From Myxococcus fulvus (GTDB lineage: Bacteria; Myxococcota; Myxococcia; Myxococcales; Myxococcaceae): a DNA stretch of 64,000 nt. The notes under the pieces were generated by a model, which saw only the letters and a program-made list of their open reading frames with translations, did no database searches and was not told where the DNA came from. Shown here piece after piece: positions 1-6,146 of the stretch. Where the stretch lies: positions 1,116,001 through 1,180,000 of the forward strand of contig NZ_FOIB01000002.1 in the NCBI RefSeq assembly GCF_900111765.1, read 5' to 3'. Position 1 is the stretch's first letter, and every line of letters starts with the position of its first letter. The translations under genes and the position numbers were made by a program.

Positions 1-341
1 AGGTCGACTTCCTGGTGCTGGCATTGCCAGGAGGCGCGGGCACGCGGGGCCTGGTGGACGCCCAGGTGCTGGACGCCTTGGGACCTTGCGGGTTCTTGAT
101 CAACATCGCGCGAGGGTCCATCGTCGACGAGGCGGCGCTCATCCGCGCGCTCCAGGAGGGGCGCATCGCGGGCGCCGGCCTGGATGTCTTCGAGCACGAG
201 CCGGACATCTCTCCCGCCCTCTCAGCCCGTGGAAATGTCGTCCTGACGCCTCACGTGGCCAGCGCCACCGGGGCCACGCGCGCCGCCATGGCGGACCAGG
301 TCTTCGACAGCGTGCGAGACCATTTCAGCAGCAAGTTCTGA
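1..341 (+). CDS. D-2-hydroxyacid dehydrogenase, NAD-binding C-terminal part (5' end outside window)
   Basis: The reading frame is open from the first base and stops at 339-341, so only about the last 112 residues are present. They hold the signature end of the D-isomer-specific 2-hydroxyacid dehydrogenase fold: the NIARGSIVDE segment with the active-site Arg, GAGLDVFEHEP with the Glu of the Glu-His relay, and TPHVASAT with the catalytic His. The family uses NAD(P)H to reduce 2-keto acids, or oxidises the corresponding D-2-hydroxy acids, in the cytosol. The exact substrate (glyoxylate, hydroxypyruvate, phosphoglycerate or another) cannot be read from this fragment. There is no ACT domain at the end, which argues against a full-length SerA of the long type. 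The next gene on the same strand starts 150 bases later. Confidence 0.88.
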   Translation, partial: VDFLVLALPGGAGTRGLVDAQVLDALGPCGFLINIARGSIVDEAALIRALQEGRIAGAGLDVFEHEPDISPALSARGNVVLTPHVASATGATRAAMADQVFDSVRDHFSSKF

Positions 342-492
342 CAGCGCGTGAGTGTCTTGAATCTCGGGACTCGAGAGGGATTCATCATCCAGACATGTCA
401 CTGAGGACTTGGGGTGGGGGCGCGCTATGAAACATGGCGCGAAGCCCACGCCGGGCGGCGCGTTCCCCCCGTTGTCAGATAGACGAGCATCC

Positions 493-1875
493 ATGTTCAA
501 GCAGGCAGCAGTCCTCGCGGCGACCGGTGTCGCATTGCTGGCCGGTTGTGGCGGTGTCGAGCCGCAGATGGAGCAGGAAGAAATCATCGCCAACCTCATC
601 GAGGCGGGCTACCCGGCCCGGGACATCCAGGTCGTCGACGAGGCCGTGTTCGTGGGCGGCGACGCGCTCGTGACGCTCCAGGCGTCCCGCGAGATGATTC
701 AGGCCCCCGAGGGGAGCCAGGAGCAGTTCCGCACGAACAACCTCGTCGGCCCCCAGGTGACGCGGATCTGCATCAACTCCACGACCGATTTCAACAACAT
801 CCCCAACTTGAACCAGGGACTCAACCTGGCCATCGAAAACTACAACGCGCTGGGCCTGCGCTTCACCTTCGTGCGCGATTCGACGGTGGGCTGCTCCGCG
901 ACCATCATCGCGCAGATGTCCACCCTTCGACCTGAGAACTGGGCGGGCTTCCCTGACCTCGGAGTGCCCTTCGGGTCCATCAACATGGTCTACGCGATGG
1001 CAAACGAGAGCCTCGACGTCAACGAGCACATCATCACGCACGAGCTCGGCCACACGCTCGGCCTGCGTCACTCGGACTATTATGACCGCAGCATCAGCTG
1101 CCAGCCGCCCTATACCGGCGTCGAGGGCGACATGGGCGTGGGCGTCATCCCCATCCCAGGGACGCCGCAGACCGCCGTGTGGGACGGGTCCGTCATGAAC
1201 GCCTGTCCTCACGCCAACAGCAGCGGCGAGTTCACCGCCACGGACGCCACCGCGCTGTTCGCGCTCTATGGCAAGCCCTGCTCGGACGTCAACGTCGCGG
1301 CGTATCGCGGGCAGACAGGCACGCAGCTTCGCTGCGCCTGCGCCTCGGGGACCTCCGGCTCGGTCTGGGGGACGAACAACTACACGGATGACTCGAACAT
1401 CTGTCGCGCCGCGGTGCACGCGGGGGTGATGACCACCCTCGGTGGCGTGGTGACGGTCGAGGTGCAGCCGGAACAGAGCACGTTCATCGGAACCACCCGC
1501 AACGGCGTCACCTCGTCCTCCTACGGCTACTGGGGCGGGAGCTACCGCTTCATCGGGGCGCAGATTCCACAGCCCCAGACGCAGCCGCTCTGCTCGACCT
1601 TCAACATGATGTCCTACCGCGGGCAGACCGGGAGGGCCATCCGCTGCGGCTGCCCGACGGTGAGCCTGGGCGCGTCGTTCTGGGGCACGGACCTGTACAC
1701 CGATGACTCGGATGTCTGCGTGGCCGCCGTGCACGCGGGCGCGATTCCCGCCTCCGGTGGCGATGTGACTGTCACCATCCAGCCGGGCCAGAGCAGCTAC
1801 ACGAGCACCAGCCGCTACGGCGTGACCTCGTCCGGTTACGGCGCCTGGCCGGGGAGCATCTCCCTGAGCCCGTAG
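493..1875 (+). CDS. Secreted lipoprotein metalloprotease (M57-like metzincin) with two C-terminal LCCL-like repeats
   Basis: A 460-residue predicted lipoprotein. The start at 493 is chosen because it gives a clean signal peptide with lipobox LLAGC; an in-frame start at 409 would put 28 extra residues before it. Residues 183-193 read HELGHTLGLRH, the metzincin zinc site HExxHxxGxxH, followed by SVMNAC as a likely Met-turn. This pattern fits the M57 (HEIGH) peptidases known from myxobacteria. After the protease come two related repeats of about 95 residues (roughly 263-355 and 368-460). Each has YRGQTG, paired cysteines, a WGT-YTDDS-C-AAVHAG core and a YGVTSS-YG-W ending, which resembles the LCCL fold. 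It probably digests protein outside the cell or on the outer membrane. The repeats may bind lipid or polysaccharide, which is inference. A strong hairpin follows the stop. Confidence 0.85.
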   Translation: MFKQAAVLAATGVALLAGCGGVEPQMEQEEIIANLIEAGYPARDIQVVDEAVFVGGDALVTLQASREMIQAPEGSQEQFRTNNLVGPQVTRICINSTTDFNNIPNLNQGLNLAIENYNALGLRFTFVRDSTVGCSATIIAQMSTLRPENWAGFPDLGVPFGSINMVYAMANESLDVNEHIITHELGHTLGLRHSDYYDRSISCQPPYTGVEGDMGVGVIPIPGTPQTAVWDGSVMNACPHANSSGEFTATDATALFALYGKPCSDVNVAAYRGQTGTQLRCACASGTSGSVWGTNNYTDDSNICRAAVHAGVMTTLGGVVTVEVQPEQSTFIGTTRNGVTSSSYGYWGGSYRFIGAQIPQPQTQPLCSTFNMMSYRGQTGRAIRCGCPTVSLGASFWGTDLYTDDSDVCVAAVHAGAIPASGGDVTVTIQPGQSSYTSTSRYGVTSSGYGAWPGSISLSP

Positions 1876-1892
1876 TCCTCCTGGTGGCAACG

Positions 1893-1923
1893 GGCGGCCC
1901 GGAGGAAGGTGCTCCGGGCCGCC
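1893..1923. terminator. GC-rich hairpin, likely terminator of the M57-like protease gene
   Basis: A perfect 12-bp inverted repeat (1893-1904 with 1912-1923) and a 7-base loop lie 18 bases after the stop codon. No run of T follows, as is common in this GC-rich window. Confidence 0.6.
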
Positions 1924-2115
1924 GCACCCAATCACAGACGCCGGAACATCCACACGGGCTCACACCCACCCGGGCATCCATCGGCGAGCACCTGTCTGCC
2001 AATACGGCGCGCTTCAGACGCACATCCCTGACGGGATGACGCGCATGGGGTCAGGAGCAAGGCTCGGCGCACGAGAAGGCCAGGCGGGCATGGGGTTTGA
2101 AAAGCCACGTCGCCC

Positions 2116-2565
2116 ATGAATGACACCAACGCCTCACCGCCCAACCCGGCCCCCCGCCAGCGTCCACGAAAGGTGTGGCCCTGGGTGTTGGCGCTCAGCC
2201 TGCTGTCCTGCTGCGGATTCAACGTTTTCGCGGTGGTCGCCCCCAGTTACAAGGCGGCGCAGCTGGACCGGGCCCAGCTGGACTTGAAGAACCTCCGGCG
2301 CGTGCTGGTCCATTACCGGTCAAAGACAGGGCGATACCCGACGCGGGAAGAAGGGCTCCAGGCCCTGGTGGCGAGCGGACTCATCAATGGGTCCGTGCCG
2401 CTCGACCCCTGGACGCGGCCCTATGGCTACTCGGTCGAGGGCGACTCCGTGGAGCTATGGAGCCTGGGCCCGGATGGCCGTCGCGGCTGTGAGTGCGACG
2501 ACCTCGTGGAGGGATATCCCGAGACCCGACGCCCACCGTGCACGGCTCCGGTGCACGCGAGGTGA
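2116..2565 (+). CDS. GspG-like pseudopilin-fold protein
   Basis: A 149-residue protein with a Pro/Arg-rich cytoplasmic start, one membrane segment (about residues 21-45) and a periplasmic domain. The periplasmic part matches the major pseudopilin GspG of type II secretion: an amphipathic helix with LDLKNLRRVL, then GRYPTREEGLQALV, PLDPWTRPYGY and WSLGPDGRRG. GspG forms the pseudopilus that pushes proteins through the outer membrane. This copy is unusual. It lacks the prepilin-peptidase site (the usual GFTLxE before the helix), and no other gsp gene is near it. It may be an anchored homologue with another role. Two extra Cys (RGCECDD) sit near the C-terminus. The family assignment is firm; participation in secretion is not shown. 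Confidence 0.75.
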   Translation: MNDTNASPPNPAPRQRPRKVWPWVLALSLLSCCGFNVFAVVAPSYKAAQLDRAQLDLKNLRRVLVHYRSKTGRYPTREEGLQALVASGLINGSVPLDPWTRPYGYSVEGDSVELWSLGPDGRRGCECDDLVEGYPETRRPPCTAPVHAR

Positions 2566-2644
2566 CACCTGTCGCGTGGGGCCGGGTGGAGACCTCCCGC
2601 TCGGCCTCACACGGTGCGAACACGCCAGGGACGTCCACGAGGAC

Positions 2645-3181
2645 TCAGGCGACGCGAGGGAAATCCACCTCGGTGCCCGCCACGACGTTGAGGTAGTTGG
2701 TGAGCACGTTCTGCGCGACGGCGGCCACCACCTCCACCAGCTCCGCGTCGCTCAGCCCCACCTTGCGCGCCTGCGCAAGCTGCGGGCCCACGTCCGCCGC
2801 CCGCGTCCGGGCGATGGCCACGGCCAGGTCCAGGATGGCCTGCTCGCGCGGGTCCGCCGAGCGACCCGAGCGGAACCCCGTGAGCTCATCCGCCTTCACC
2901 CCGTGCCCCTTCGCCAGCGCCGTGTGCGCGGAGAGGCAGTAGGTGCAGCGGTTCAGCTCCGCCACCGCGATGGCGATGGCCTCCTGCGTGCGCGCGGACA
3001 GCTTCGCGCCGCCCATGGCGTTGAAGTAGCCCGCCACGGCCTCCAGCGCCGCGGGCGAGTGGGCGAAGGTGGAGAACATCTTCGGCACACCCCCGAACTT
3101 CGTCTTCAGGGCGGCCAGCGTGGGCTCGGAGGCGGCGGGCGTGTTCGAGGGACCGACAGGGGCAATCAGGGGCGTCGTCAT
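2645..3181 (-). CDS. AhpD-like alkylhydroperoxidase / carboxymuconolactone decarboxylase family protein
   Basis: A 178-residue cytosolic protein. Residues 67-86 show the AhpD signature E-x11-C-x2-C-x3-H: Glu67, Cys79, Cys82 and His86 within ELNRCTYCLSAH. In AhpD-type enzymes the two cysteines reduce organic peroxides and the Glu/His form a proton relay. The long N-terminal extension and the FGGVPKMF segment match the peroxidase-related branch of the CMD superfamily rather than true carboxymuconolactone decarboxylase. The gene is divergent from a MarR regulator (start 3297). The 115-base gap contains two copies of a MarR-type operator, so the pair is very likely a redox-controlled detoxification unit. 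The substrate and electron donor cannot be told from sequence. Confidence 0.88.
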   Translation of the reverse strand: MTTPLIAPVGPSNTPAASEPTLAALKTKFGGVPKMFSTFAHSPAALEAVAGYFNAMGGAKLSARTQEAIAIAVAELNRCTYCLSAHTALAKGHGVKADELTGFRSGRSADPREQAILDLAVAIARTRAADVGPQLAQARKVGLSDAELVEVVAAVAQNVLTNYLNVVAGTEVDFPRVA

Positions 3182-3223
3182 GGGGTGCTCCCAGGGACTG
3201 CGGGTGGTTCAGCGGCTCTATTG

Positions 3224-3286
3224 GTATCGACTCGATACTAAATGCACCCATCCCCTTCGCTTGTCAACTCAGTATCGACACGATAC
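3224..3286. promoter_or_regulatory. Two inverted-repeat operators between the AhpD-like and MarR genes
   Basis: Site 1 (3224-3238) is GTATCG-ACT-CGATAC and site 2 (3272-3286) is GTATCG-ACA-CGATAC. The 6-bp arms are perfect in both, and the centres are 48 bp apart. They are almost certainly the binding sites of the adjacent MarR protein. Each site covers the presumed -10 region of one of the two divergent promoters, which explains joint repression and autoregulation. Confidence 0.85.
3237..3267 (-). promoter_or_regulatory. Predicted sigma-70 promoter of the AhpD-like gene
   Basis: On the minus strand a perfect TTGACA (3262-3267) is followed after 19 bases by TTTAGT (3237-3242), which overlaps operator site 1. 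The predicted leader to the start codon at 3181 is about 50 bases. Confidence 0.5.
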
Positions 3287-3289
3287 CTT
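3261..3289 (+). promoter_or_regulatory. Predicted promoter of the MarR gene (possible leaderless transcript)
   Basis: TTGTCA (3261-3266), a 17-base spacer and TACCTT (3284-3289) put the transcription start at or next to the ATG at 3297. No ribosome binding site fits between operator site 2 and the start codon, so the mRNA may be leaderless. Confidence 0.4.
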
Positions 3290-3296
3290 TTGACCC

Positions 3297-3869
3297 ATGG
3301 CTGGAGACCGCCTCTACGCGCTGCTCGAGCGACTCGGGAACCTGCTCCGCACGGAGGAGCGGGCGGCGGGGCTGCCCCATGGGTTGCAGCCGGTGCACCT
3401 GCAGGCGCTGCGCTACCTGCAGGCGTGCAATCGCTACAGCAACACCCCCGCCGCGCTGACGGAGTACCTGGGGCTCACCAAGGGCACCGTGTCCCAGACG
3501 CTGCTGCTGCTGGAGGAGAAGGGGCTGCTGCGCAAGGAGGCGGACACGGAGGACCGGCGCGTGGTCCACCTGCTGCTGACGGAGGAGGGCCGCGCGGTGC
3601 TGAAGGCCGCCCTGCCACCGGAGCTCTTCAAGCGGGCCCTCGCGCGACTGCCCGGCGATGGCGATGGGCTGGAGGAGGCGCTCACCGGACTCCTGAGCGC
3701 CCTGCAGGCGGCGAACGCCCAGCGCAGCTTCGGCGCCTGCGGCACCTGCAAGCACTTCCAGCGCGAGGGCTCGGGGCGCTTCCGCTGTGGGCTGACGCGC
3801 GAGCCGCTGTCCCGCGAGGACAGCCAGCTGTTGTGCCGGGAGCACGAGGCGGTGCCCGTGCCCCACTGA
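3297..3869 (+). CDS. MarR-family regulator with a C-terminal four-cysteine cluster
   Basis: A 190-residue winged-helix regulator. The DNA-binding part shows the usual MarR order: the recognition helix region LGLTKGTVSQTLLLLEEKGLL, then the wing ADTEDRRVVHLLLTEEGR, which carries the conserved D-x-R of the beta-hairpin. MarR proteins are normally about 140-150 residues. This one has an extra tail (about 145-190) with four cysteines spaced C-x2-C-x12-C-x15-C, beginning CGTCKHF. Such a tail could bind zinc or an iron-sulfur cluster and act as the redox sensor, which is inference. It probably represses itself and the divergent AhpD-like gene through the two operators before its start. Its end lies 9 bases from a convergent gene. 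Confidence 0.88.
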   Translation: MAGDRLYALLERLGNLLRTEERAAGLPHGLQPVHLQALRYLQACNRYSNTPAALTEYLGLTKGTVSQTLLLLEEKGLLRKEADTEDRRVVHLLLTEEGRAVLKAALPPELFKRALARLPGDGDGLEEALTGLLSALQAANAQRSFGACGTCKHFQREGSGRFRCGLTREPLSREDSQLLCREHEAVPVPH

Positions 3870-3878
3870 CAGCCGGAC

Positions 3879-4724
3879 TCAGTGCCTGAGCCCGGCTCCG
3901 GAAGGCACGAGGTCCAGCGACAGCACCACGTAGGCCGTCTTGCCCTCCTCCACGGTCACCTCCTCCGAGGTCGAGACGTAGCCCTGCTTGGAGGCCTCCA
4001 GGGTGTAGACGCCCGGGGCCACGTCCATCAGCGCGAAGCTGCCGTACTCGTTCAACGTGAAGGCGATGTGGCTGGTGCCCTGGAGCACCACGCGGACCCC
4101 CGAGCTGTCCAGGGTGTCCTGGAGGATGATGACGCCGGAGATGGAGAGCGAGGCCTTGCGCTTCAGCGTGAGCGTCACCTCCTCCGGCTCGGACGTCAGC
4201 GCCACCACCGTGAGCCTCGAGTCGTAGCCCTCCCTGGAGACCTCCAGGGTGTAGGCCCCGGTCGGCACGCCCTCCAGGACGAAGTGGCCCGCGGCGTCCG
4301 TGGTGGTGGTGAAGGACGTGTCCCGCAGGCTCACGGTGACGCCCTCATGGGTGGTGGCGCCTTCCAACTGGATGGTGCCCGACACCTGGCTCCTGACGCG
4401 CTTCAACGTGAAGTGCGCCGAAGCGACCTTGGCGGACTCCACCTGCACCTCCTGCAGCAACGGCTCATAGCCCGAGACGAGGACGGAGAGGCCGTACGTC
4501 CCGGGCTTCACGTCCTCGAAGGTGAACCGGCCGTCTTCGTCCAGGGTGAACGTGTCGCCGGTGTCGACCAGCGTCACCTCGGAGCCCTCTGGAGAGGCGC
4601 CATCGTCCAGCTCGACCTGGCCCGTGATGCTGCCTGGAGGCACGGCGTCCTCATCGCCACACGCGGGGAGGATGGCCATCGTCAGTACGAGCGCGACGAG
4701 CGCCCCCAGTCGGTTCGGCTTCAT
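3879..4724 (-). CDS. Lipoprotein with three carboxypeptidase-regulatory-like (CarboxypepD_reg) domains
   Basis: A 281-residue predicted lipoprotein. The start at 4724 is supported by GGAGAA upstream and by a signal peptide ending in the lipobox LPAC. The mature part consists of three beta-sandwich repeats of about 80 residues. Each follows the pattern SG-I/V-x-L-x-GA-x-V-L-x-DT followed by G-x-F-x-L/F-x-DV-x-P-G-x-Y-x-L-x-V-x-x-x-GY, typical of the transthyretin-like regulatory domain found after carboxypeptidases and in many outer-membrane proteins. There is no enzymatic domain. It is likely a surface or periplasmic adhesion or scaffold protein. No function can be assigned from neighbours: it is convergent with MarR and divergent from a frameshifted gene. 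Confidence 0.8.
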   Translation of the reverse strand: MKPNRLGALVALVLTMAILPACGDEDAVPPGSITGQVELDDGASPEGSEVTLVDTGDTFTLDEDGRFTFEDVKPGTYGLSVLVSGYEPLLQEVQVESAKVASAHFTLKRVRSQVSGTIQLEGATTHEGVTVSLRDTSFTTTTDAAGHFVLEGVPTGAYTLEVSREGYDSRLTVVALTSEPEEVTLTLKRKASLSISGVIILQDTLDSSGVRVVLQGTSHIAFTLNEYGSFALMDVAPGVYTLEASKQGYVSTSEEVTVEEGKTAYVVLSLDLVPSGAGLRH

Positions 4725-4807
4725 GGTGTCGTTCTCCAGGTGGCGGCGCGTGCGCGAACGGGCCCGAGGGCCGCGCCAGCGTAGCAAGCGGGCCTGCGGA
4801 CGCGGGG

Positions 4808-5399
4808 ATGTCCTGGAAATTCTCACCGGCGCGAACGACCCTCTCCAACCTCAGCCTCGACGAGCCCGGCATCGTCCTGTTCGACCCTCGGACCCTGACG
4901 GAGTACCTGCGCGCCAGCGGCGTCGAGTCCCGCGAGGTGTTCGACTACTTCCTCGACCATCAGGACGTCGGCAGCGAGGCCATCCGCCAGGGCGTCGTCT
5001 TCCCCATCTACCAGATACCCACGGATGACCATTCGGTGTTCCTGGAGGAGGGCCACGCGCCGCGGGGAGCGACCCGGCGCTTCACCTATGCGGGCGCGCC
5101 GCTGCACGTCACCTCGGGGGGTGTTGATAACGGCGGACCTCAACGCGGTGATGCACTGGGAGCCGGAGTTCTTCGGCGCGTACCTGGACCACCATCAGGA
5201 CCGGCTGATGAACAACGACGACCTGGATGTCGCGCCGGGCAGGTACCTGGCGGACATCAGCGGGTTCAGCCGCCTGGAAGCGCCGCAGCATGCCCTCGGC
5301 GATGGACTGGTGCTCCACGCGGTGGAGCGCTTCCCGGACACCCTGCCCACCGAGGACTTCGACTTCACCCTCGCCCCGGCGCCGCACGCCGCGCGTTGA
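4808..5399 (+). pseudogene. Conserved-looking hypothetical protein interrupted by a +1 frameshift
   Basis: One protein of about 196 residues appears to be split between two frames. The first part runs from ATG 4808 to about 5120 (SWKFSPARTTLSNLSL to PLHVTSGG). The second continues in the next frame to the stop at 5399 (VLITADLNAVMHWEPEFFGAYLDHHQ and on). The shift falls in a run of six G near 5117-5122; removing one G joins the halves as HVTSG-VLITADLN. Codon use is good on both sides, so this is either a recent mutation or a sequencing error in a homopolymer. No known domain was recognised. It is acidic and soluble, with no signal peptide. Without the fix, the first frame would run on to 5641 as low-quality sequence overlapping the next gene. 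Confidence 0.7.
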
Positions 5400-5541
5400 A
5401 GACGCGAGACTCCCGTCGGCGGGAGATGGTTGCCGGCTGGGTGGTATCCAGACACCTCCTTGAGTCCGCCACCTCGGAGGAGGTCTCATCGCATCAGGGG
5501 CACGCGGTGGTGATTCACGGCCCCGACTCAGGAGGCATCGG

Positions 5542-6066
5542 ATGCGGAAGGCGACGTTCGCGAGGCTGGGAGCCATCAGCGCCCTGGTGGGGCTGTCGAC
5601 GGGGTGCGGCTTCGAGAAGAGTGTGTACGACATCGAGCTGAACGAGGCCGAGCTGAGCGCCGTGCCCTTCGTCTGCGACAACGGCCGGAAGGGCTTCACG
5701 AGGGCCTGGGAGGTCTCCGCGAAACAGCGGTGGACCATCACCGCGGGAGAGCATGGCGACACGCGCATCGAGGTCCCCGGCTACTTCCGGACCCAGCTCC
5801 ATCAAGTCCCCCTGGATGAGACCCCCTTCATCGTCAACGGCACCTCGTCCGAGCGGGGCCCGTTCCAGTTCGTGGGCCTCGAGAGTTTCATCGAGGATGA
5901 CACCGGCAGCGGGACGGTGGTGCAGCGTTTCGTCATCGAAGGCGATTCGCTCGAGGCAGACCACGTCGAAGGCTTCATCGACCTCAGGACCGAACTCATG
6001 GATGCCAACTTCGACACGCCCACGTGCCACTACGTGGTGAGCTTCACCGGCCGCCGCGTGGACTGA
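5542..6066 (+). CDS. Hypothetical lipoprotein
   Basis: A 174-residue protein with a signal peptide and lipobox LSTGC (Cys at about residue 22). The mature part is rich in short beta-like segments (RWTITAGEHGDTRIEVPGY, FVIEGDSLEADHV). It has only a few further cysteines (FVCDNG, PTCHYVVSF), which could form a disulfide. I do not recognise the family. It ends in front of a bidirectional hairpin shared with the convergent protease gene. Confidence 0.7.
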   Translation: MRKATFARLGAISALVGLSTGCGFEKSVYDIELNEAELSAVPFVCDNGRKGFTRAWEVSAKQRWTITAGEHGDTRIEVPGYFRTQLHQVPLDETPFIVNGTSSERGPFQFVGLESFIEDDTGSGTVVQRFVIEGDSLEADHVEGFIDLRTELMDANFDTPTCHYVVSFTGRRVD

Positions 6067-6102
6067 GTCTCGCGACGCTCCACCAAGAGGCGCGCCCGGC
6101 GC

Positions 6103-6134
6103 GCCGCCAGCCCCCACACGAGCGGGCTGGCGGC
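6103..6134. terminator. Bidirectional hairpin terminator between convergent genes
   Basis: A perfect 11-bp stem (6103-6113 with 6124-6134) and a 10-base loop sit in the 80-base gap between the lipoprotein stop at 6066 and the protease stop at 6147. The symmetry lets it serve both strands. Confidence 0.65.
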
Positions 6135-6146
6135 ACCGGGTGAAGT

